NCBI GenBank assembly: GCA_023251195.1
Contig: JAHEZG010000177.1
Span: 1-8,056, forward strand
Direction: 5' to 3'
Length of the DNA stretch: 8,056 nucleotides
Origin: Chitinophagaceae bacterium
GTDB taxonomy: Bacteria > Bacteroidota > Bacteroidia > Chitinophagales > UBA10324
Notes under the pieces: model-generated
What the model was told of the DNA's origin: nothing
Databases searched by the model: none
What the model saw: only the letters and a program-made list of their open reading frames with translations
Shown: in pieces, positions 1 to 6,216 of the stretch
How positions within the stretch are numbered: the first letter of the stretch is position 1
How the letters are laid out: every line of letters begins with the position of its first letter
Made by a program: the position numbers and the translations under genes

Positions 1-138
1 ATTCATGAATCAAAACTAAATAAATCAATAAACTGATTCGGATAAATTTTAGGTAATCACTTTCATTTGTATTTATCTTGCATCGCAGTTAATTTATTTT
101 AACCGGCTACTATAAACCAAGAACCCTGAACTAAATAA

Positions 139-1800
139 ATGCTTACCCGATTATCGATTCAAAATTTCGCCATCATTGACGAAGCAACAATCTGCTTCTC
201 CCCTCACCTATCCATAATCACCGGAGAAACCGGAGCCGGAAAATCAATTCTGCTCGGAGGTTTGTCATTGATACTTGGCGAGCGTGCCGAAGCAACTTCC
301 TTTTTTGACAAAGAAAAAAAGTGCGTGGTTGAAGCTGAGTTTGATGTGAAAGGATTGGAACTGAATTCTTTTTTTGACGAGGAAGGTTTGGATTTTGAAG
401 AACATACTTTAGTGCGCAGAGAAATTATTCCGGGTGGAAAGAGTCGCGCTTTTATTAATGATACGCCTGTTAATCTTCAGACTTTAAAAAAACTAACGGC
501 ACAGTTAGTTAACCTGCATCAGCAACACGATACATTGGAATTGAATGATATTTCATTCCAGTTAAAACTGATTGATTCAATTTCAGGCACAAAAGATTTA
601 TTAAAAAAATATCGGCATCAGTTCAAATCATTTCGTGAACTGGAAAAAAATATTCATGAACTCAAAGAGCAATTGGATAAAGCCGCACGCGAACAGGATT
701 ATATTTTATTTCAATTTACTGAATTAAAAGAAGCATCACTTACCGAAGGTGAGCAAGAAAACATTGAACAGGAAATGAATGCCCTTGTTCATGCCGAAGA
801 AATAAAACGAAATCTTTCAACTGCATCTGCTCAACTGCAAAACAATGAAGGAAATATCAGTGATGAATTGCGAACTGTTTTGCAGTTGTTGCAAGCAACC
901 ATAAAGTTTCAACCTGACTTGGAGGAATTAGTTAACCGATTGAAAAGTGCAACCATTGAAGTGAAAGACATTGCTGTTGAATTGGAAAACCGCGAAATGA
1001 AACTGCAATTTTCACCTGACAAAATAATAGAATTGCAGAACCGACTGGATATAATTTATCGTTTACAAAAAAAACATCGACTGAATTCCATTCCTGAATT
1101 ATTGCAATTGCAAAATCAATTTGATTCGCAATTACTCTCTTTGCAAAATGATACAAGCAAGCTGGATCAGTGGAATGAAGAATTATCGCTACTGAAAAAA
1201 GAATTAACAACTCTTGCACAATCACTTTCAAAAAAAAGATTGTCAGTTATTTCTTCCATTGAAAAAGAAGTGAACAGCTTGCTCAAAGAAGCAAGCATGC
1301 CCTATGCTCAAATAAAATTTGAACACAAACTGAAACCTGAAAACGATTTTTCGGAAAACGGAATTGATTTGTTTCGTTTATTATTCGCATCCAATAAAGG
1401 CAGTGATTTTATTGAACTGAATAAAGTGGCTTCGGGTGGTGAGCTATCTCGATTAATGCTGTGCCTGCAATCATTGGTGGCTGAATCTGTTTCAATGCCT
1501 ACTCTCATATTTGATGAAATTGACACTGGTGTTTCCGGTGAGGCTGCCCGCAAAGTTTCTATCATACTTCAAAAACTTTCTTCAAGGCATCAGGTTATTT
1601 GCATCACACACCTCCCACAGATTGCAGGCAAGGGTGAAAAACATTTTTTCGTTTACAAAGAAAATCTCAAGAGCCGCACTTATACACGAGTGCGAGAACT
1701 AAAAACTGAAGATCGCATAATTGAAATCGCCAGAATGTTATCAGGCGAAAAACCAACTGAAGCGGCAATAAAAAATGCAAAAGAGTTGATGGAGAATTAA
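139..1800 (+). CDS. recN: DNA repair protein RecN (SMC-like ATPase)
   Basis: RecN is a cytoplasmic SMC-like ATPase that acts early in recombinational repair of DNA double-strand breaks, together with RecA. The N-terminal head has a Walker A loop GETGAGKS at residues 29-36. The middle (about 150-400) is long, charged and heptad-like, consistent with the short RecN coiled coil. The C-terminal head carries the ABC signature SGGELS (432-437), Walker B TLIFDE (455-460), a following DTG, and the switch histidine in ITHLPQ (H491). The 553-residue length is normal for the family and all ATPase motifs are intact. The ATG at 139 is chosen because the strand leading to Walker A (LTRLSIQNFAII) begins there, as in other RecN proteins. 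There is no good Shine-Dalgarno sequence, which is usual in Bacteroidota. A phosphohexomutase gene follows 59 bp downstream on the same strand. I see no LexA-type operator upstream. Family assignment is very secure. Confidence 0.97.
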   Translation: MLTRLSIQNFAIIDEATICFSPHLSIITGETGAGKSILLGGLSLILGERAEATSFFDKEKKCVVEAEFDVKGLELNSFFDEEGLDFEEHTLVRREIIPGGKSRAFINDTPVNLQTLKKLTAQLVNLHQQHDTLELNDISFQLKLIDSISGTKDLLKKYRHQFKSFRELEKNIHELKEQLDKAAREQDYILFQFTELKEASLTEGEQENIEQEMNALVHAEEIKRNLSTASAQLQNNEGNISDELRTVLQLLQATIKFQPDLEELVNRLKSATIEVKDIAVELENREMKLQFSPDKIIELQNRLDIIYRLQKKHRLNSIPELLQLQNQFDSQLLSLQNDTSKLDQWNEELSLLKKELTTLAQSLSKKRLSVISSIEKEVNSLLKEASMPYAQIKFEHKLKPENDFSENGIDLFRLLFASNKGSDFIELNKVASGGELSRLMLCLQSLVAESVSMPTLIFDEIDTGVSGEAARKVSIILQKLSSRHQVICITHLPQIAGKGEKHFFVYKENLKSRTYTRVRELKTEDRIIEIARMLSGEKPTEAAIKNAKELMEN

Positions 1801-1859
1801 TAATTCAAATTCCTTTCACTCATTGTAAACAATTATTTTCGACCCCTCAAAATTTATTA

Positions 1860-3260
1860 ATGGATAAAATAAAATTCGGAACTGATGGATGGCGCGCCAT
1901 TATTGCGCAGGAGTATACAGTGACTAATGTTGCACGAATCAGCAAGGCAACCGCTGACTGGATAAATAAAAATGCTGCAAGCAAATCAGTGGTCATTGGT
2001 TACGACTGCCGCTTCGGTGGATTGTTGTTTTCAGAAACAGCAGCAAAAGTTTTTTGTGCGAACGGAATAAAAGTTTTTCTATCAAAGAATTTCTCGAGCA
2101 CACCAATGGTTTCGTTGGGATGCGTGCAATACAAAGTTGGATTAGGTGTGGTGATTACAGCAAGCCACAATCCGCCTTCATACAATGGTTTTAAATTAAA
2201 AGGAAATCACGGTGGTCCTTCATCGCCCGATGTGATACAACAAGTGGAAGATTTAATTCCGGATACAACTGTTGAAGTAAAAGAATCACTTGAATCGTAT
2301 TTAGAAAAAGGTTTGATTGAATATGTAAACCTTGAGGGAAATTATATTGAAGAGGTAAAAAAGAATTTTGACCTGAAAGCAATTAACGAAAGTGAAATTC
2401 ATTTAGCGTATGATGCAATGTATGGTGCGGGACAAAATGTAATTCGGCAAATATTGACTGCTCCATTGTTATTGCACTGCGATTACAATCCTTCGTTTAA
2501 AGGAACACCTCCAGAACCACTCGACAGAAACTTACAGGAGTTAGCCCGCACCATTAAATCAGCAAAAGGAAAACTTACAGGATTGGCAACTGATGGCGAT
2601 GCAGACAGAATAGGAATGTATGACGAAGATGGAAACTTTGTAGATGCACATCACATCATTCTGTTGCTCATTCATTATTTGTCGCAGTACAAAAAGATGA
2701 CCGGCAAAGTGGTGATTGCTTTTTCTGTTTCGGAGAAAGTGCGCAAATTGTGTGCGAAGTATAATATTCCTGTTGAAGTCACCAAGATTGGTTTCAAATA
2801 CATAAGTGAAAAAATGGTGCATGAAGATGTACTGGTGGGTGGCGAAGAATCAGGTGGCATTGCTGTGAAAGGTCACATACCGGAGCGCGATGGTATATGG
2901 GATGGATTGGTGTTGCTCGAGTTTATGGCGAAGACCGGAAAAACCATGAAGCAGATTATTCAGGAAGTGTATGATGTGGTTGGCGCATTTTATTTCGACC
3001 GTTTGGATTTGCATCTGGAAGAATCGCTCAAGCAACAAATCATTAAGAACTGCTTAGAGAAAAAATATACCGCATTCGGAAAATACAAACCGGTTCGCAC
3101 CGAAGACATTGATGGATTCAAGTACCACCTGAGCGATAACGAATGGTTCATGATTCGCCCTTCGGGCACCGAACCATTGTTGCGTGTGTATGCCGAAGCA
3201 CCAACACAACATGGTGTGAATGAAATATTAGAAACTGTTAAAGGAGTTTTGTTGGGATAA
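1860..3260 (+). CDS. Phosphoglucomutase/phosphomannomutase family protein (alpha-D-phosphohexomutase)
   Basis: This is a cytoplasmic alpha-D-phosphohexomutase, which moves a phosphate between C1 and C6 of a hexose phosphate through a phosphoserine enzyme. It links glycolytic sugars to nucleotide-sugar and polysaccharide synthesis. All four active-site signatures are present. They are the catalytic phosphoserine loop TASHNP (100-105, Ser102), the metal loop DGDADR (245-250, three Asp ligands), the sugar-specificity loop GGEESGG (327-333), and the C-terminal phosphate-binding loop RPSGTEP (433-439). The N-terminal FGTDGWR (7-13) is also typical. The length of 466 residues fits the family. The specificity loop GEESGG occurs in several subfamilies, so glucose, mannose or glucosamine phosphate cannot be separated here; phosphoglucomutase or phosphomannomutase is the best guess. 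It lies 59 bp after recN on the same strand, so co-transcription is possible, although the functions are unrelated. The start is the first in-frame ATG and sits just ahead of the conserved FGTDGWR. Confidence 0.95.
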   Translation: MDKIKFGTDGWRAIIAQEYTVTNVARISKATADWINKNAASKSVVIGYDCRFGGLLFSETAAKVFCANGIKVFLSKNFSSTPMVSLGCVQYKVGLGVVITASHNPPSYNGFKLKGNHGGPSSPDVIQQVEDLIPDTTVEVKESLESYLEKGLIEYVNLEGNYIEEVKKNFDLKAINESEIHLAYDAMYGAGQNVIRQILTAPLLLHCDYNPSFKGTPPEPLDRNLQELARTIKSAKGKLTGLATDGDADRIGMYDEDGNFVDAHHIILLLIHYLSQYKKMTGKVVIAFSVSEKVRKLCAKYNIPVEVTKIGFKYISEKMVHEDVLVGGEESGGIAVKGHIPERDGIWDGLVLLEFMAKTGKTMKQIIQEVYDVVGAFYFDRLDLHLEESLKQQIIKNCLEKKYTAFGKYKPVRTEDIDGFKYHLSDNEWFMIRPSGTEPLLRVYAEAPTQHGVNEILETVKGVLLG

Positions 3261-3272
3261 AAATTTCAGAAT

Positions 3273-3326
3273 AGCCCACGATTTCAATCCAGCCCACGAT
3301 TTCAATCCAGCCCACGATTTCAATCG
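3273..3326. repeat. Three tandem copies of an 18-bp unit
   Basis: The unit AGCCCACGATTTCAATCC occurs at 3273-3290 and again, identically, at 3291-3308. A third copy at 3309-3326 differs only in its last base (C to G). That change lets the third copy run into GTGGG and complete a hairpin. There are no spacers between copies, so this is a tandem repeat and not a CRISPR array. Confidence 0.9.
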
Positions 3327-3330
3327 TGGG
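3311..3330. repeat. Hairpin, 8-bp arms with TTCA loop
   Basis: CCCACGAT (3311-3318) pairs exactly with ATCGTGGG (3323-3330) around the 4-base loop TTCA. It uses the third copy of the 18-bp tandem unit as its left arm. It lies about 50 bp after the mutase stop codon but has no following T-run on the + strand, so a role as an intrinsic terminator is doubtful. Confidence 0.85.
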
Positions 3331-3354
3331 TATTGATGAATAATAAAACCAACC

Positions 3355-3374
3355 AAAACCATTTCAATGGTTTT
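3355..3374. repeat. Hairpin, 8-bp arms with TTCA loop (second family)
   Basis: AAAACCAT (3355-3362) pairs exactly with ATGGTTTT (3367-3374) around TTCA. The arm sequence differs from the CCCACGAT hairpin, but the loop and the surrounding ATTTCAAT core are the same, as though two arm types share one centre. The left arm recurs at 3389-3396 (AAAACCAT) and is followed by GGTTTT at 3411-3416, leaving a weaker, partly decayed stem of 6 bp. Confidence 0.8.
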
Positions 3375-3423
3375 CAAATAAAATGATTAAAACCATTTCG
3401 CGTTGATTTCGGTTTTCAATAAT

Positions 3424-3443
3424 CCCACGGTTTAAACCGTGGG
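3424..3443. repeat. Perfect 20-bp palindrome
   Basis: CCCACGGTTT (3424-3433) is followed directly by its exact reverse complement AAACCGTGGG (3434-3443). It combines the CCCACG word of the first hairpin with the GGTTT/AAACC word of the second. It could extrude as a cruciform or form a hairpin in RNA, although with no spacer the central bases would have to form the loop. Confidence 0.9.
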
Positions 3444-3464
3444 CTATGGTTTTAACCGTGGGCT
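3429..3464. repeat. 17-bp direct repeat, period 19
   Basis: GGTTTAAACCGTGGGCT (3429-3445) recurs with one mismatch as GGTTTTAACCGTGGGCT (3448-3464). This is the right-hand counterpart of the 18-bp tandem repeats at 3273-3326. Its CGTGGGCT ends are the reverse complement of the AGCCCACG ends on the left side. Confidence 0.85.
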
Positions 3465-3488
3465 GATGTTCGATGAAATATTATGCTG

Positions 3489-3502
3489 ATGGCTTTAGCC
3501 AT
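3489..3502. repeat. Short hairpin, 6-bp arms
   Basis: ATGGCT (3489-3494) pairs with AGCCAT (3497-3502) around a TT loop. It is related in style to the neighbouring palindromes but lies outside the core bounded by AGCCCACG and CGTGGGCT. It is about 55 bp upstream of the LRR gene start. Confidence 0.6.
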
Positions 3503-3535
3503 TTCATTAACTTCTGAATTATCTATTTACATTTA
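3502..3535 (+). promoter_or_regulatory. Possible Bacteroidota-type promoter for the LRR gene
   Basis: Bacteroidota housekeeping promoters use TTTG near -33 and TAnnTTTG near -7. Here TTTC (3502-3505, 3 of 4 matches) is followed after 22 bp by TACATTTA (3528-3535, 5 of 6 fixed positions). This would place the transcript start around 3542, giving a leader of only about 15 bases. The match is imperfect in both boxes and is offered only as the best candidate in this leader. Confidence 0.2.
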
Positions 3536-3556
3536 TAGCAACACAACTTTTCTATC

Positions 3557-5569
3557 ATGAAAAAAATATTTACAACACTGCTGATTGTTTTTACTGTTAC
3601 ACTTTGTAAAGCGCAGTGGGTAACAATACCTGATGCGAATTTTGTAAACTGGTTGAATACTCATGGTTATTCATCTTGCATGAATGGAACGATGATGGAC
3701 ACAACTTGCAGTGTGGTTGTGAATGCAACAAGCGTTACTTGTAGTTTTCAGTTAATTTCTAACTTAACCGGAATTCAGTATTTTAATTCATTAACTTATC
3801 TTGATTGTCATAATAATTCATTAACGAGTTTGCCCATCCTTCCGAATTCATTAAGCTATCTAATATGCCATCACAATTTATTGACGAGTTTGCCATCGCT
3901 TCCTAACACATTAACTTGGATTGATTGTTTTTTAAATTCATTAACAAGCTTGCCAGCTCTTCCGAATTCGATATACCATCTACAATGTGAAGGTAATTCA
4001 TTAACAAGTCTGCCAACTCTTCCAAGTTCTTTAACTAAACTTATTTGTCATAGTAATTCATTAACAAGCCTGCCAACTCTTCCTGGTTCATTAACTGAAC
4101 TTCAATGTCAACTTAATTCATTAACAAACTTACCATCACTTCCAAATTCTTTAACTAACCTTTATTGTTATAATAATTTATTAACGAGCTTACCATTACT
4201 GCCAGGTTCATTAACCCATTTTGATTGCAAGAATAACTTATTAACGAGCTTGCCATCGCTGCCGGGTTCATTGCCTGAGCTTCGTTGTTCTTCTAATTCA
4301 TTAACAAGTTTGCCATCGTTGCCGGGTTCTTTAACTTATATTGATTGTGCATATAATTCATTAACAAGTTTGCCATCGTTGCCGGGTTCCTTAAATTACC
4401 TTTTATCTAATAATAATTCATTAACGAGCTTGCCATTGCTTCCAGGTTCTTTGATTGACCTTTGGTGTTTTAATAATTCATTAACGAGCTTGCCATTGCT
4501 TCCAGGTTCATTACTAAGTCTTAGATGTCATTTTAATTCATTAACGAGTCTGCCTGATTTGCCACTAACATTAAGTAGATTTACAATTAACAACAATTCT
4601 GGAATCTTATGCATGCCTGCTTTACAAAATTTTACAGGCCCATCATCTGATTTTAATATCTCCAATACAGGAATCACATGCCTTCCAAATGCAATTCAAC
4701 ACACTGGATATATAGCATCAATTGACACAATGCCTATTTGTTCTTGTGTTTATCCATCAGGCATTTCAACTTCAAACATCACATCCACATCAGCAAAAAT
4801 TAACTGGAGCACCGAGTGTTGCTCGCAATTTCAAATTCAGAAAAGAGTGACAGGCACAACCACCTGGAGCACTGTTACAGCAGTAGCCACTGCTACTTCA
4901 AAAAACTTAACTGCACTAACTCCGGGCACTACTTATGATTTGCGCATGAGAGTAAAGTGTACTGATGCAACAACCTATTCCTCCTGGTCGCCGATACAAA
5001 CTTTTACAACTTTGGTTACTTGTGTTGCACCATCAGGCATATCAGTTTCCAATTTAACTCAAACTCATGCAACAATTAATTGGGCTGCTGTTGTCAATGC
5101 ATACTCCTATAAATTACAAGGAAGAAAACTTGGCACCACTGCATGGACTTCTTACACCATCATTGCGCCACTCACTGTTAAACAATTAAACGGATTAACA
5201 GCAAACACCACTTATCAGTACCGCATGCAAACTGTTTGCAATGCATCAGGTGTTCCAACTTCGCCGTGGACTGCCATCAGCACATTCAGCACTCCGCTAC
5301 GCATGGAAGATGAAAGCATGGAGAATGCAAGCATTGATTTTTCCATTTATCCGAATCCTGTTAGTGAACAGTTAACTGTAAACTGTAATCAGTTAACAGC
5401 AAACGAAATTGAAGTTCAAGATTTATTGGGTCGAGTTTTAATCAACCAACAAGCATCATCAGAATCTTCAACCACCATTGATGTCAGCAATTTATCTGCT
5501 GCACAATATTTTATTTCTATCAGAAGAAATGATGGAAGTGTTTTGATTAAACAATTTGTAAAGGAATAA
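3557..5569 (+). CDS. Secreted leucine-rich repeat protein with two FN3 domains and T9SS sorting domain
   Basis: This is an exported, probably surface-attached or released repeat protein, likely for binding or adhesion; the ligand is unknown. Residues 1-19 form a signal peptide (MKK, hydrophobic core, cleavage probably CKA|Q). Residues 21-76 are a cap region with IPDANFVNWL and several Cys. Residues 77-336 are thirteen 20-residue repeats of the form xSLTxLxCxxNSLTSLPxLP, and 337-356 is a decayed fourteenth. The LPxLP spacing resembles the 20-residue bacterial LRRs of YopM and IpaH proteins, but no ubiquitin-ligase domain follows. Two fibronectin type III domains follow at about 397-487 and 489-580, each opening with a CVxPSGIS motif. 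From about 594 a type A T9SS sorting domain runs to the end, with FSIYPNP (595-601), LLGRVL and a C-terminal VLIKQFVKE. Export would be by Sec, then T9SS. The gene stands alone, between a palindrome cluster and convergent genes. The start ATG immediately opens the signal peptide. Confidence 0.93.
   Translation: MKKIFTTLLIVFTVTLCKAQWVTIPDANFVNWLNTHGYSSCMNGTMMDTTCSVVVNATSVTCSFQLISNLTGIQYFNSLTYLDCHNNSLTSLPILPNSLSYLICHHNLLTSLPSLPNTLTWIDCFLNSLTSLPALPNSIYHLQCEGNSLTSLPTLPSSLTKLICHSNSLTSLPTLPGSLTELQCQLNSLTNLPSLPNSLTNLYCYNNLLTSLPLLPGSLTHFDCKNNLLTSLPSLPGSLPELRCSSNSLTSLPSLPGSLTYIDCAYNSLTSLPSLPGSLNYLLSNNNSLTSLPLLPGSLIDLWCFNNSLTSLPLLPGSLLSLRCHFNSLTSLPDLPLTLSRFTINNNSGILCMPALQNFTGPSSDFNISNTGITCLPNAIQHTGYIASIDTMPICSCVYPSGISTSNITSTSAKINWSTECCSQFQIQKRVTGTTTWSTVTAVATATSKNLTALTPGTTYDLRMRVKCTDATTYSSWSPIQTFTTLVTCVAPSGISVSNLTQTHATINWAAVVNAYSYKLQGRKLGTTAWTSYTIIAPLTVKQLNGLTANTTYQYRMQTVCNASGVPTSPWTAISTFSTPLRMEDESMENASIDFSIYPNPVSEQLTVNCNQLTANEIEVQDLLGRVLINQQASSESSTTIDVSNLSAAQYFISIRRNDGSVLIKQFVKE
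3785..4564 (+). repeat. Coding tandem repeat: 13 units of 60 bp
   Basis: Inside the LRR gene the DNA repeats with an exact 60-bp period and no insertions or deletions over 780 bp, encoding residues 77-336. Each unit contains AATTCATTAAC-like words twice, about 30 bp apart, so the 20-residue unit is itself two related 10-residue halves, both often beginning NSLT. Some adjacent copies share long identical stretches: 36 bp at 4294-4329 and 4354-4389, and 39 bp at 4411-4449 and 4471-4509. A fourteenth unit at 4565-4624 keeps the length but has lost most of the consensus. Confidence 0.93.
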
Positions 5570-5617
5570 TTCATTGCAGGATTCTGAATACAGTATCCCG
5601 GCTAAAACAAAATAAAT

Positions 5618-6181
5618 TCAGTATTCTTTTTTTGTATAACAAATAGAATAGTCGCGGTTCGCTTGCCAGTCAAGGTAGTTGCAGAAATAAGTTCCCTGCA
5701 CGAGATACATTTTTTCTTCTACCGGATTTTCGACGGTGACACAATTATTTATTCCATTTGAATACGAAGGATAATAGGTGAACCTATAATCGTATTCCAC
5801 TTCGGTTACTTTCAGAAACATAGTATCACCTTCCATTCTCCAGGTGCCGAAATCAATGTGGTGGAAATACATGAAGGTTTCTTTGTTGCTCGTTACTTCA
5901 CGCGAAAAACTTCCGTAGCGATATAATTCCAACTCATAATAAGTAACTTCATCAGAGAGCGGAATTACCTCCATGTGTGTTCCATCCGGCATATCAAAAT
6001 TCTCCCAGCCATACGAATGTGTGTAGGAGTATTTACCGTAAAAAACTTTTCGGAGACTATCGCGATTTTCTCTTTCATTGGTTTGCGCAACTGCAACCAA
6101 CGAACAGGAAATAATAAGGACAAGCAAAAAGTACTTTTTCAATTCGGGATAATTAACGGTGAAAGATAAGTTGTGATACAT
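5618..6181 (-). CDS. Small secreted protein of unknown function
   Basis: I do not recognise this 187-residue protein. The N-terminus has a signal sequence, KKYFLLVLIISCSLVAVAQ (15-33), with likely cleavage AVA|Q after residue 32. IISC (23-26) also loosely fits a lipobox, so a lipoprotein is a less likely alternative. The mature part is rich in Tyr and acidic residues and alternates like beta strands. It includes GTWRMEGDTMFLKV (112-125), a pattern seen in small beta-barrel or lipocalin-like secreted proteins, but this is only a resemblance. Cys147, Cys167 and Cys181 lie in the last third. The ATG at 6181 leaves 13 residues before the first lysine. A TTG at 6140-6142 (residue 14) would give a more standard signal peptide, so the start is uncertain. 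The gene lies 35 bp after the WD40-like gene on the same strand and is probably co-transcribed. It converges with the LRR gene, leaving 48 bp between their stop codons. Confidence 0.75.
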   Translation of the reverse strand: MYHNLSFTVNYPELKKYFLLVLIISCSLVAVAQTNERENRDSLRKVFYGKYSYTHSYGWENFDMPDGTHMEVIPLSDEVTYYELELYRYGSFSREVTSNKETFMYFHHIDFGTWRMEGDTMFLKVTEVEYDYRFTYYPSYSNGINNCVTVENPVEEKMYLVQGTYFCNYLDWQANRDYSICYTKKEY

Positions 6182-6216
6182 CTTTCCATAAAAACAGAAA
6201 TGGAATTTGCAGAAAC

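Larger units (their letters stand above)
3261..3556. repeat. Gene-free region with a cluster of short palindromes (REP/MITE-like)
   Basis: This 296-bp gap between the mutase and the LRR gene has no convincing coding frame. It holds at least four short inverted repeats and two sets of tandem repeats, listed separately, sharing the words AGCCCACG / CGTGGGCT, AAACC / GGTTT and the spacer ATTTCAAT. The core at 3273-3464 is bounded by an 8-bp inverted repeat, AGCCCACG (3273-3280) and CGTGGGCT (3457-3464). A second nested pair lies inside it at 3291-3298 and 3438-3445. This architecture resembles repetitive extragenic palindromes or a small non-autonomous element. Linking it to a REP-associated tyrosine transposase elsewhere in the genome is inference, and none is encoded here. 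The rightmost 90 bp, after 3464, is plain AT-rich leader of the LRR gene. Confidence 0.7.

Noticed and set aside
66..97. Promoter for recN: TTTG (66-69) and TAATTTAT (90-97), 20 bp apart
   Set aside because: The first box is exact and the spacing is right, but the second box matches only 4 of 6 fixed positions, too weak in such AT-rich sequence to list as a feature.
932..1565. Open frames on the - strand inside recN
   Set aside because: They overlap a complete, motif-rich RecN frame and their translations show no domain or signal; they are shadows of the real gene.
2000..3038. Several - strand open frames inside the mutase gene
   Set aside because: All are short, antisense to a gene with all its active-site motifs, and unrecognisable as proteins.
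3273..3326. Tandem 18-bp repeats as a CRISPR array
   Set aside because: The copies are directly adjacent with no unique spacers, the unit is too short, and no cas gene is present.
5369..5399. Inverted repeat CAGTTAACTG / CAGTTAACAG
   Set aside because: It lies inside the T9SS sorting domain and is explained by the codons for the two similar peptides QLTVN and QLTAN.
3557..5569. LRR protein as an IpaH/SspH-type E3 ubiquitin ligase
   Set aside because: The repeats look similar, but after them come FN3 domains and a T9SS sorting domain; there is no catalytic ligase domain with its CxD motif.
5584..5633. Intrinsic terminator between the convergent LRR and small-protein genes
   Set aside because: CTGAAT (5584-5589) can pair with ATTCAG (5616-5621), and a run of seven T follows at 5627-5633. 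However, the stem is only 6 AT-rich bp with a 26-base loop, and the right arm lies partly inside the opposing gene's end.
6184..6205. TTCCAT / ATGGAA hairpin over the start region of the small secreted protein gene
   Set aside because: Only 6 bp with a 10-base loop in AT-rich sequence; expected by chance and no regulator is implied.
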